13,314 nt of DNA from positions 1-13,314 of the forward strand of contig DASZVN010000190.1 in the NCBI GenBank assembly GCA_035547055.1. Direction: 5' to 3'. Position numbers and translations under genes: made by a program. The DNA is from DASZVN01 sp035547055 (GTDB taxonomy: Bacteria; Pseudomonadota; Alphaproteobacteria; Rhizobiales; Methylopilaceae). Within the stretch, counting starts at the first letter, position 1. The number at the start of each line of letters is the position of its first letter. Under the pieces are notes generated by a model. That model saw only the letters and a list, made by a program, of their open reading frames with translations, searched no databases and was not told the DNA's origin. This document shows, piece by piece, positions 1-6,202 of the stretch.

Positions 1-160
1 CAGCGAGCTCCTCGCGGGCCGCTCCTCGCGGCCGGGCGGTGCCCCGGGGCCGTCCGGAAAGGGCGGCTGCGAACCGCCCCGGCCGGACGCCGATCCTCCC
101 CCCGCCTGACGACGCCTCGCGAAGCGCCCCTCAAAGGGGGAAGACATCGTGTATATATTC
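1..160. other. Unassigned window-edge sequence, possibly the end of a gene cut by the window
   Basis: No gene can be assigned here. Two readings are possible. On the plus strand, the frame starting at base 2 is open to a TGA at 107-109 and could be the last 35 codons of a protein with a Gly/Pro/Arg-rich tail. On the minus strand, an ATG at 147-145 opens a frame that runs off the left edge, starting MSSPFEGRFARRRQAGGGS, with a modest AGGA about 11 nt upstream in an A+T-rich patch (tatata at 151-156). Third codon positions are GC-rich in both, so composition does not decide. Bases 52-88 also form a nested inverted repeat: gtccgg 52-57 with ccggac 83-88, and gggcgg 61-66 with ccgccc 74-79. I recognise neither peptide. 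Confidence 0.25.
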
Positions 161-202
161 CTATGACATCGAACCGTCAAGCGCAGCGCAGATCCTCCCT
201 CG

Positions 203-230
203 TGCGAACTCACACGTTCGCGAGTTCGCA
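203..230. repeat. Inverted repeat, 9-bp stem
   Basis: TGCGAACTC at 203-211 is the exact reverse complement of GAGTTCGCA at 222-230, with a 10-nt loop. It is the first of four inverted repeats between 203 and 358, downstream of the deaminase gene, which ends at 430 reading leftwards. There is no T-run on either side, so it does not look like a classical terminator. Confidence 0.75.
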
Positions 231-238
231 TCCAGGAT

Positions 239-264
239 CGCAAGTCGAGCAGGCTCGACTTGCG
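239..264. repeat. Perfect 11-bp inverted repeat with 4-nt loop
   Basis: CGCAAGTCGAG at 239-249 pairs perfectly with CTCGACTTGCG at 254-264 around a CAGG loop. This is the strongest local hairpin in the window apart from the terminator near 9070. It lies 8 nt from the preceding inverted repeat. Neither strand has a following U-tract, so a dispersed palindromic repeat or an RNA 3'-end stabilising structure is more likely than Rho-independent termination. Confidence 0.8.
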
Positions 265-312
265 TGAGGCGGAGGGGCCTTCCTGAAACCGATGGCGGCG
301 CGCGCCCCCTCC

Positions 313-329
313 ACCATGCGTCGCATGGT
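313..329. repeat. Palindrome, 8-bp arms with 1-nt centre
   Basis: ACCATGCG (313-320), T (321), CGCATGGT (322-329). As a hairpin it would realistically have a 7-bp stem and 3-nt loop; as a DNA site it is a 17-bp dyad. It abuts the next inverted repeat at 329-358. Confidence 0.7.
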
Positions 330-358
330 CCCTCTCCCCGTCTGCGATGGGCGAGGGA
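329..358. repeat. Imperfect inverted repeat of the ccctctcccc...gggcgaggg kind
   Basis: TCCCTC at 329-334 pairs with GAGGGA at 353-358 and CCC at 336-338 with GGG at 349-351, with one mismatch (335/352) and a 10-nt loop. Short repeats with a ccctctcccc arm facing a gagaggg-like arm are common between genes in rhizobial genomes. Assignment to such a family is by resemblance only. Confidence 0.55.
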
Positions 359-429
359 TCGCGCTGTGGGTGCGCGTGCAGCATACATATCGCCAGCGCC
401 CGGCGGTGCAGCGCTGTGGAATGGGCGCC

Positions 430-1443
430 CTACGAGGAGCGGGCGTATTCCTCCAACTCGGCCAGCAGCGCGTCCTTGCCCGCTCGCGAAAGCCAGGTCG
501 CCTCGCAGGCGTTGCGGGCAAGCTGGAGCAGGGCCTCGCGGCCGGCGCCGGTCTCCTCGGCCACCAGGCGAAAATTGTCGGCAATGTAGCCGCCGAAATA
601 GGCGGGATCGTCCGAGTTCACCGTCACCCGCAGGCCGAGGTCGAGCATCCGCATGACGATTTCGGCCTTGCTGCCGCCGCCGATCAGCCGGTTCGAGCAC
701 GGGCACACGGTCAGGCCGAGGCCGCGGCCCTTGATCTCCTCGCAGAGCAGCCGGTCCTCGATGGCGTTGACGCCGTGGTCGATGCGGTTGACGCCGATGT
801 CGTGGACGCATTGGCGGATATGGCCGACCGCGTCGGGCTGGTCGGGGTCGCAGTGCATGGTGAGGAGGAAGCCCTCGGCGCGGGCGCGGCGGAAGACCTC
901 GCCGAACTTCAGCGGCGGGTTGCCGCGCTCGTCCGAATCGAGGCCGATGCCGAGGATGCGCTCGCGATAGGGCAGCGCCTCCAGCAGCGTCGCCATGGCG
1001 TATTCCGGCGTCTGGTCGCGGAGGATGCACATGATGAGGCGGGTCCGGATGCCGAAGCGTATCTCGCCGTCCATCTGGGCGCGGGCGAGGCCGCCGATCA
1101 CCACCGCGAACGGGATGCCACGGCCGGTATGGGCCTGCGGATCGAAGAAGATTTCGGCGTAGCGGACGTTGTCGGCGGCAGCGCGCTCCAGATAGGCGAG
1201 CATCAGGTCATAGAAATCCTGCTCGGTGCGAAGCACGTCCATGCCCTCGTAGTACATCTTGAGGAACGAGGTCAGGTCGTTGAAGCCGTAGGCCTTTCGC
1301 ATGTCGTCGGCGCTGGCGTAGGGAAGCTCGACGCCGTTCCGCGCGGCGAGGCGGAACTTCATCTCCGGCTCCAGCGTGCCCTCGATGTGGACGTGGAGCT
1401 CGCATTTCGGCAACCCGCGGATGAAGGCGGAAAGGTCGGCCAT
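430..1443 (-). CDS. Adenosine/adenine deaminase-family metal-dependent aminohydrolase (annotated add; exact substrate uncertain)
   Basis: A 337-aa cytosolic enzyme of the amidohydrolase superfamily, expected to bind one metal and replace the 6-amino or substituted-amino group of a purine with oxygen. The N-terminus (LPKCELHVHIEGTLEPE) resembles adenine deaminases more than mammalian adenosine deaminase. Visible metal and catalytic residues are H17 and H19 (HxH), H197, H223 (RIDHG) and D278-D279 (NSDDPAYFGGY). The family's HAGE motif, whose Glu is the proton shuttle, here reads H197-C-D-P-D, so no Glu lies three residues after the His. ATG at 1443 is chosen because it begins the family N-terminus and has GGGG about 7 nt upstream; the frame stays open further upstream without homology. 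Confidence is high for the family and lower for adenosine as substrate. N6-substituted adenines are a real alternative. Confidence 0.9.
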   Translation of the reverse strand: MADLSAFIRGLPKCELHVHIEGTLEPEMKFRLAARNGVELPYASADDMRKAYGFNDLTSFLKMYYEGMDVLRTEQDFYDLMLAYLERAAADNVRYAEIFFDPQAHTGRGIPFAVVIGGLARAQMDGEIRFGIRTRLIMCILRDQTPEYAMATLLEALPYRERILGIGLDSDERGNPPLKFGEVFRRARAEGFLLTMHCDPDQPDAVGHIRQCVHDIGVNRIDHGVNAIEDRLLCEEIKGRGLGLTVCPCSNRLIGGGSKAEIVMRMLDLGLRVTVNSDDPAYFGGYIADNFRLVAEETGAGREALLQLARNACEATWLSRAGKDALLAELEEYARSS

Positions 1444-1623
1444 GGCGGTTCCCCAAATCGCCGGGAGACTATACGCCGTGGCGCCCGGTGCGCTGAGAGC
1501 CTGCGCGATGTGCGCAAGCTTGATCGCTTGTCCGGGCGTCCACGGTTTTGCGGCCGAAGCCCCAAGTGAAGTTGCGGATGGCTGGGACAGGCCCAGCCAT
1601 GACGGGAAGGTCCGGGAGTGCAA
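1444..1623. promoter_or_regulatory. Divergent spacer between deaminase and amine oxidase
   Basis: A 180-nt spacer that must hold the promoters of both flanking genes. On the minus strand, TATAGT at 1473-1468 matches five of six bases of a sigma-70 -10 box and would start transcription about 18 nt before the deaminase ATG, but I see no good -35 at 16-18 nt. No convincing promoter is visible for the amine oxidase. Its proximal end carries the palindrome at 1578-1600, followed by GGGAG at 1614-1618 as ribosome binding site. Confidence 0.4.
1578..1600. repeat. Perfect 9-bp inverted repeat resembling a dispersed rhizobial palindrome
   Basis: ATGGCTGGG (1578-1586), loop ACAGG (1587-1591), CCCAGCCAT (1592-1600), followed by GACGGG. 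Translated in one frame, the element reads MAGTGPAMT. That resembles the short peptides produced when the widespread intergenic palindromes of Bradyrhizobium and relatives are mistranslated. It ends 14 nt before the amine oxidase Shine-Dalgarno sequence, so it probably lies in that leader RNA. Family membership is from memory of similar sequences. Confidence 0.65.
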
Positions 1624-2871
1624 ATGGCAACGCTGCCGCAGGAGGTCGAGGTCGCCGTGATCGGCGCGGGCGCGGCGGGCCTCGCGGCGGCGCACCGGCT
1701 GGCCGAGGAGCGGGTGTCCTGCGTCGTGCTGGAGGCAAGGGAGCGGGTCGGCGGGCGGGCCTGGACGATCCCGACCGCGGCCGGGCCGCAGGATCTCGGC
1801 TGCGGCTGGCTTCATTCGGCCGACGGCAACGCCTTCGTCGGCGAGGCCGAGCGGCTCGGCTTCACCATCGACAAGACGCCGCCGCCCTGGGGCACCCAGG
1901 TCTTCGACCTCGGCTTCTCGAAGGCCGAGCAGGCCGACTACCAGGCCGGGTTCGCCGCGTTCTGGAAGAAGCTGGACGAGGCCGCGGCGGAGCCCGGCGA
2001 CCGCCCGGCGGCGACCCTCCTCCCCGAGGACGGGCGCTGGAACGCGCTGATGAACGCGGTCAGCGCCGCGATCAACGGCATCGCGCTCGACCGCGTCTCG
2101 ATCAAGGACTTCGCCGCCTACGACGACAGCCGGATCAACTGGCGACTGCCGGCGGGCTACGGCGCGCTGATGGCCGCCTACGCCGCCGAATGCCCCGTGG
2201 TGCTCGGCGCGGCGGTCTCGCTGATCGACCATGGGATGGCGCCGATCCGGGTCGTCACCACGGCCGGCCCCGTCTTCGCCCGTGCGATCGTCGTCACGCT
2301 GCCGACCAATGTGCTCGCCGCGGAAGCGGTGCGCTTTACCCCGGCGCTGCCGGACAAGGTCGAGGCGGCGGCACAGCTCCCGCTCGGCCTCGCCGACAAG
2401 CTCGTGATGACGCTCGCGGGCGAGCAGGACTTCCCGCCGGACTGTCATCTGTTCGGCCGGCTCGATTCGGTCGAGACCGGGAGCTACCACATCCGCCCGT
2501 TCGGCCGCCCCCTGATCGAGGGCTATTTCGGAGGCGATTTCGCCGCGGCGCTGGAGGACGAGGGGCCGCAGGGCTTCTTCGCCTTTGCGGCCGACCAGCT
2601 CGTCGGCCATCTCGGAGGCGAGATGCGGAAGCGGCTCGGCTTCGTCGCGGCGTCGGGCTGGCGCGCCGATCCGTTCGCCCGCGGCTCCTATTCCTACGCC
2701 ATGGTCGGCCATGCCGACGCACGGGCGGCGCTGGCGGCGCCGGTCGAGGAGCGCCTGTTCTTTGCCGGCGAGGCGACCTCGCCCGATCATTTCTCGACTG
2801 CCCACGGCGCCTATGCCTCAGGCCACCGTGCCGCCGGGGAGGCGCTGGCCGCGCTCAGGCGCCGGCGGTGA
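1624..2871 (+). CDS. Flavin-containing amine oxidase family protein
   Basis: A 415-aa FAD enzyme of the monoamine/polyamine oxidase family, which oxidises an amine to an imine that hydrolyses to an aldehyde and ammonia (or a smaller amine), reducing O2 to H2O2. The Rossmann FAD motif GAGAAG is at residues 14-19 with acidic E37 in LEARERVGGRAWT. DLGCGWLH (57-64) is the second FAD-contacting segment. K259 in LADKLVMT sits where the family's water-bridging lysine is expected. FFAGEATS at 379-386 followed by HGAYASG is the C-terminal FAD signature. There is no signal peptide, so it is cytosolic. The ATG at 1624 has GGGAG 5 nt upstream; a GTG at 1618 in frame is less likely. The gene overlaps the convergent monooxygenase by 17 nt. 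The substrate cannot be read from the sequence. Confidence 0.88.
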   Translation: MATLPQEVEVAVIGAGAAGLAAAHRLAEERVSCVVLEARERVGGRAWTIPTAAGPQDLGCGWLHSADGNAFVGEAERLGFTIDKTPPPWGTQVFDLGFSKAEQADYQAGFAAFWKKLDEAAAEPGDRPAATLLPEDGRWNALMNAVSAAINGIALDRVSIKDFAAYDDSRINWRLPAGYGALMAAYAAECPVVLGAAVSLIDHGMAPIRVVTTAGPVFARAIVVTLPTNVLAAEAVRFTPALPDKVEAAAQLPLGLADKLVMTLAGEQDFPPDCHLFGRLDSVETGSYHIRPFGRPLIEGYFGGDFAAALEDEGPQGFFAFAADQLVGHLGGEMRKRLGFVAASGWRADPFARGSYSYAMVGHADARAALAAPVEERLFFAGEATSPDHFSTAHGAYASGHRAAGEALAALRRRR

Positions 2872-4135
2872 CGGCGGCAGCCGACGGCGCGACTGGTGCT
2901 GCCGGCTGCCGCACGTGCTCCGGCCGGATGCCGATGCCGACGAGTCGCGCCGGGATGCGCTGCAGCCACGGCACCCGGTCGATCAGGCGCAGCACCAGGG
3001 GCGGCTTGATCGGCTTCCGGCTCGCGAGCACGCGGTTGATGACGTTGTTCTGGACGAAGAGCTGGGCCGCCTGGGTCAGCCGCATCGGCAGCATGCGGCG
3101 GCGCTGAACCGCGGCGAGGTCGGCGTCGGTGACGGTTCCGGCCTTGAGCGGCGCGGCGAGGATATTGGCGGCGGCCACCGCGTCCTGGATGGCGAGGTTG
3201 ATGCCGACGCCGCCGATCGGCGACATCGCGTGCGCCGCGTCCCCGATGCAGAGGAGGCCCGGCTTCCACCATTGCGTCAGCCGGTCGACCGCAACGGTGA
3301 GAAGCTTCACGTCGTCCCAGCTCGCGATCTCGCCGGTGCGGTCGGCGAGCGGCGGCGCTACCGCCGCGACCTCGGCGCGGAAAGCGTCGAGGCCGCGGGC
3401 CCGCACCGCGTCGATGTCGCCCTTGGGAATGACGAAGGCACACTGCCAGTAGTCGCCGCGGTCGAGCATGATCATCATGTGGCCGCGGTCGACCCGGCCG
3501 AGCGTCTGCGGCGGATCCGTATCTTCGCGGCTGACGCGGAACCACAGCACGTCCATCGGTGCGCCGAGGTCTTCGACCGCAAGGCCGGCGGCGCCGCGGA
3601 CCGTCGAGTGACGCCCGTCGGCGCCGACGACGAGGGCGGCGCGGAGGTCGACCGGCCCGTCGGGCGTCATGGCATGGACCCCGACGATGCGGCCATTCTC
3701 TGCGATCAGGCCGGTGGCGTCGGCCTGCATCATCAGGTGGAAGCTCGGCAGCTTCCGGCCCTGCTCGGCGAGGAAGTCGAGGAAGTGCCACTGCGGCATC
3801 AGCGCGATGAACTTGCAGTGGGTCGGCAGGTGGGAGAAGTCCGCGAAGCCGAACACGGTCGGGCCGATCTGGGCGCCGATCCGGGGCTCTTCGTGGTGCG
3901 GCCGCTTGAGGAATTCGTCGAGCAGGCCGAGCTCCCACATCAGCTCCATCGTCGCGGGATGGACGGTGTCGCCGCGGAAATCGCGGAGGAAGTCGCCGTG
4001 CTTCTCCAGGACCGTGGCATCGACCCCGGCCCGCGCCAGGAGATAGCCCAGCATCATGCCCGCCGGCCCGCCGCCCGCAATGCAGCAGGTCGTCGCGACG
4101 CTGCCGGCAGCCGCGGTGCTCTCGGTCATGTCCAT
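2855..4135 (-). CDS. FAD-dependent aromatic-ring-hydroxylase-like monooxygenase/oxidoreductase
   Basis: A 426-aa member of the group A flavoprotein monooxygenase (PHBH/UbiH-like) superfamily, expected to use NAD(P)H and O2. GGGPAG at 21-26 with E44 in TVLEKH is the FAD Rossmann motif. GADGRHSTVR (171-180) is the DG motif, which contacts FAD and NAD(P)H. GDAAHAMSPIGGVGIN (298-313) is the GD motif that binds the FAD ribose. FRGDTVHPATMELMWELGLL (53-72) is typical of a common bacterial subgroup annotated only as FAD-dependent oxidoreductase. The Ala/Pro-rich C-terminal tail (411-426) looks unstructured. Start: ATG at 4135 has AAGGAG 11 nt upstream; the next in-frame ATG (4129) would be too far from it. 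It lies 82 nt downstream of cysK on the same strand. Substrate unknown. Confidence 0.87.
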   Translation of the reverse strand: MDMTESTAAAGSVATTCCIAGGGPAGMMLGYLLARAGVDATVLEKHGDFLRDFRGDTVHPATMELMWELGLLDEFLKRPHHEEPRIGAQIGPTVFGFADFSHLPTHCKFIALMPQWHFLDFLAEQGRKLPSFHLMMQADATGLIAENGRIVGVHAMTPDGPVDLRAALVVGADGRHSTVRGAAGLAVEDLGAPMDVLWFRVSREDTDPPQTLGRVDRGHMMIMLDRGDYWQCAFVIPKGDIDAVRARGLDAFRAEVAAVAPPLADRTGEIASWDDVKLLTVAVDRLTQWWKPGLLCIGDAAHAMSPIGGVGINLAIQDAVAAANILAAPLKAGTVTDADLAAVQRRRMLPMRLTQAAQLFVQNNVINRVLASRKPIKPPLVLRLIDRVPWLQRIPARLVGIGIRPEHVRQPAAPVAPSAAAVTAGA

Positions 4136-4146
4136 CCCCCACCGCT

Positions 4147-4152
4147 CTCCTT
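4147..4152 (-). promoter_or_regulatory. Ribosome binding site of the FAD monooxygenase
   Basis: Minus-strand AAGGAG, 11 nt before ATG 4135. It favours 4135 over the ATG at 4129 as start. It lies 7 nt after the proximal arm (4165-4160) of an alternative hairpin in the cysK-monooxygenase spacer. Confidence 0.6.
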
Positions 4153-4179
4153 GCAGGGTGTGGGCGCCGGCAACGCCGA

Positions 4180-4204
4180 TGCCCACGTCTCCGTCACGTG
4201 GGCA
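4180..4204 (-). terminator. Strong stem-loop just after cysK, terminator- or attenuator-like
   Basis: ACGTGGGCA at 4196-4204 and TGCCCACGT at 4180-4188 form a perfect 9-bp stem with a 7-nt loop, beginning 14 nt after the cysK stop on the minus strand. No U-tract follows, so intrinsic termination would be weak. One arm can instead pair with GTGGGC at 4160-4165, which makes two exclusive folds ahead of the monooxygenase ribosome binding site. Confidence 0.5.
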
Positions 4205-4217
4205 CGCTCGGGCGGCT

Positions 4218-5195
4218 CTACAGCCCCTCGAACAGCGGCGTCGACAGATAACGCTCGGCGAAGGACGGGATGATGATGACGATCTCCTTGCCCGCCATCT
4301 CCGGCCGGGCGCCGACCTCCAGTGCCGCGGCCACCGCGGCGCCGGACGAGATGCCGACCGGGATGCCTTCGACCTTGGCAACCAGGCGGGCGGTGTCGAA
4401 GGCGGTCTGGTTGCCGACCGTCACCACCTCGTCGATCACCGAGGTGTCGAGCACGTGAGGAATGAAGCCGGCGCCGAGGCCCTGGATCTTGTGCGGCCCC
4501 GGCGCGCCGCCCGACAGCACCGGCGAGTCCTCCGGCTCGACCGCGATGATCCGGAGCGACGGCTTTCGCGGCTTCAGCACCTGCCCGCAGCCGGTGATGG
4601 TACCGCCGGTGCCGACGCCGGCGACGACGGCGTCGACCCCGCCCTGGGTGTCGTTCCAGATCTCCTCGGCGGTGGTACGGCGGTGGATGTCGGGGTTCGC
4701 CAGGTTGTCGAACTGCTGTGGCATCACCGCGTCGGGCAATTCCCGGATCAGCTCCTCCGCCTTGGCGATGGCGCCCTTCATGCCCTGCGCCGAGGGTGTC
4801 AGCACCAGCTCGGCACCGAGCAGCGCCAGCATCTTCCGCCGCTCGATCGACATCGAGTCCGGCATCACCAGCATCAACCGGAGACCGCGGGCGGCGGCGA
4901 CGAAGGCGAGCGCGATGCCGGTGTTGCCCGAAGTCGGCTCGACCAGGACGGTGGTCGGGCGGATCAGGCCCTGCTCGGTCATGGCGTCGATCATGGCGAC
5001 GCCGATGCGGTCCTTGACGCTGGCGATCGGGTTGAAGAACTCGAGCTTGGCGAGAAGCTCCGCCTTGATGCCGCGCTGCTTCGCGAGGCGCGACAGGCGC
5101 ACCAGGGGCGTGTCGCCGATGGTGTCGGTGATCGAGTCGTAGACGCGGCCGCGTCCGCGCACGTGATAGGGCTTCGCGGCGGCGGTCTCGTCCAT
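4218..5195 (-). CDS. cysK: Cysteine synthase A (O-acetylserine sulfhydrylase)
   Basis: A 325-aa cytosolic PLP enzyme that makes L-cysteine from O-acetylserine and sulfide, the last step of assimilatory sulfate reduction. K61 in NPIASVKDR is the PLP lysine. PTSGNTG (87-93) is the substrate/PLP loop, GTGGT (195-199) binds the PLP phosphate, and S283-S284-G-A contacts the pyridine ring. PSFAERYLST near the C-terminus is typical of CysK. The N-terminus is about 16 residues longer than E. coli CysK, but GRGRVYDSITDTIGDTPLVRL is how rhizobial CysK proteins begin, so I keep ATG 5195, which has GGAG 5 nt upstream. It lies 81 nt downstream of the Rrf2 gene on the same strand and may be its target or operon partner. 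Confidence 0.95.
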   Translation of the reverse strand: MDETAAAKPYHVRGRGRVYDSITDTIGDTPLVRLSRLAKQRGIKAELLAKLEFFNPIASVKDRIGVAMIDAMTEQGLIRPTTVLVEPTSGNTGIALAFVAAARGLRLMLVMPDSMSIERRKMLALLGAELVLTPSAQGMKGAIAKAEELIRELPDAVMPQQFDNLANPDIHRRTTAEEIWNDTQGGVDAVVAGVGTGGTITGCGQVLKPRKPSLRIIAVEPEDSPVLSGGAPGPHKIQGLGAGFIPHVLDTSVIDEVVTVGNQTAFDTARLVAKVEGIPVGISSGAAVAAALEVGARPEMAGKEIVIIIPSFAERYLSTPLFEGL

Positions 5196-5276
5196 GGCGG
5201 CTCCGGCGGTTCGATCACGGAAACGCTAGCGCTGCTCCGCCGGTGGTGTCGAGGATATTAGGCAGGATTAACGGGA
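5196..5276 (-). promoter_or_regulatory. Spacer between Rrf2 gene and cysK with candidate regulatory repeats
   Basis: The half nearest the Rrf2 gene is A+T-rich relative to its surroundings. On the plus strand GGAT occurs at 5253, 5265 and 5274, the first two within the similar units GGATATTA and GGATTAAC. On the minus strand TAATAT (5261-5256) could serve as a -10 box for cysK, but no clear -35 is present. The palindrome CGCTAGCG is at 5224-5231. Rrf2 proteins often bind A+T-rich sites at sulfur or iron genes, so an operator here is plausible. The evidence is weak. Confidence 0.3.
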
Positions 5277-5732
5277 TCAGATCGTAAAATCGTAGTCCGG
5301 CGGGCTCTCGCCGAAGACATGGCGGTCCTGGGCCGAGCGGCAGAGGTCGTCGACGGTGATCTCGTTCAGCCGCTCGAGGAAGGCTTCGGCGGCGCGGCCG
5401 ACCGCCGGCAGCACCACCGCCTTGACGAGACGCGAGTCGGCCCCGTCGGCGCCGGCGCCGCCCTCGTCGGCCGCGCCCGCAGCGGCGCGCACGATCTCGG
5501 CCAGCGAGATCTTGCGGCGCTCGCGGGCGAGCTCGTAGCCGCCATGGGGACCGCGGACGCCCTTGAGAATGCCGGAGCGGACCAGGACCTGCAGCAGAGT
5601 CTCGAGATGGCGCGGCGGCAGCCCGTGGCGCGCCGCCAGCGCCTTGGCCGCGATCGGCGCCGGGCGGGCGTGATAGGCAATGTCGACCACGGCGGCGATG
5701 GCGAGCAGGCTGCGGCGCGGAAGCAGATTCAT
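5277..5732 (-). CDS. Rrf2-family winged-helix transcriptional regulator without iron-sulfur cysteines
   Basis: A 151-aa protein with the Rrf2 winged helix-turn-helix in residues 1-75. LPPRHLETLLQVLVRSGILKGVRGPHGGYELAR (38-70) holds the recognition helix and the wing signature RGPHGGY. IscR, NsrR and RirA carry three clustered cysteines in the mid-protein loop, but this protein has a single Cys (C131) and a Gly/Ala/Asp-rich loop (84-100). It should therefore not hold a classical [2Fe-2S] or [4Fe-4S] cluster and is more like CymR-type members. The start codon overlaps the dUTPase stop (ATGA, 5732-5729), implying translational coupling. cysK follows 81 nt downstream, which fits a role in cysteine/sulfur control; that role is inferred, not shown. 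Confidence 0.88.
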   Translation of the reverse strand: MNLLPRRSLLAIAAVVDIAYHARPAPIAAKALAARHGLPPRHLETLLQVLVRSGILKGVRGPHGGYELARERRKISLAEIVRAAAGAADEGGAGADGADSRLVKAVVLPAVGRAAEAFLERLNEITVDDLCRSAQDRHVFGESPPDYDFTI

Positions 5733-6202
5733 CGCTCGTCCTCGCTGAGGGTGCCGCCGGTCGAGCCGAATCCGCCGGCTCCTCTGCCCGTCTCAGACAA
5801 CACCCCGACCTCGGTCCAATCGATCACTTCCACGCGAGCAACCACAAGCTGAGCGATGCGCAGGCCACGGGTGACGCGGAAGGGATCCTCGCCGAGATTA
5901 ACGAGTAATACCTGGACTTCCCCGCGAAAATCGCTGTCGATCGTACCCGGCGCGTTCAGGACTGTGACGCCATGGCGCAGGGCCAGGCCCGAGCGCGGCC
6001 GCACCTGGCCCTCGAATCCCGCAGGCAGCGCCATGGCGAAGCCGGTCGGCACCAGCGCCCGCCCGCCGGGCGGGATGACGAGGGGGGCATCGACGGCGAC
6101 GGCGGCGGAAAGGTCGAGCCCGGCGGCACCGCCGGAGGCCTTGGCCGGCAGCGGCAGTCCCTCGCCATGGGGCAGGCGCCGGAGCTCGACCTCGAGGCTC
6201 AT
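5729..6202 (-). CDS. dut: Deoxyuridine 5'-triphosphate nucleotidohydrolase (dUTPase)
   Basis: A 157-aa trimeric dUTPase that hydrolyses dUTP to dUMP and PPi, keeping uracil out of DNA and supplying dUMP for dTMP synthesis. All five family motifs are present: AGLDLSA (27-33), PRSGLALRHG (69-78), NAPGTIDSDFRGE (83-95, catalytic D89), RGLRIAQLV (112-120) and the C-terminal P-loop-like RGAGGFGSTG (140-149). Length and spacing are normal. It overlaps coaBC upstream (ATGA at 6202-6199) and the Rrf2 gene downstream (ATGA at 5732-5729), so the three genes are almost certainly co-transcribed. The coaBC-dut neighbourhood is widespread in proteobacteria. Confidence 0.97.
   Translation of the reverse strand: MSLEVELRRLPHGEGLPLPAKASGGAAGLDLSAAVAVDAPLVIPPGGRALVPTGFAMALPAGFEGQVRPRSGLALRHGVTVLNAPGTIDSDFRGEVQVLLVNLGEDPFRVTRGLRIAQLVVARVEVIDWTEVGVLSETGRGAGGFGSTGGTLSEDER

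Noticed and set aside
211..227. GTTC...GTTC near 215-227 as an alphaproteobacterial LexA box
   Set aside because: The spacing is 4 nt, not the required 7, and it lies within a perfect inverted repeat. No SOS gene starts nearby.
161..1030. Minus-strand open frame across the hairpin block and deaminase
   Set aside because: It overlaps the deaminase in another frame, is Arg/Pro-rich and has no recognisable motif.
430..2805. Very long minus-strand open frame upstream of the deaminase start
   Set aside because: Upstream of 1443 it is only the antisense of the amine oxidase in a GC-rich frame, giving Arg/Gly/Asp-rich low-complexity sequence.
5277..5732. Naming the Rrf2 protein IscR or RirA
   Set aside because: The three clustered cysteines are absent and no isc/suf or iron genes are adjacent.
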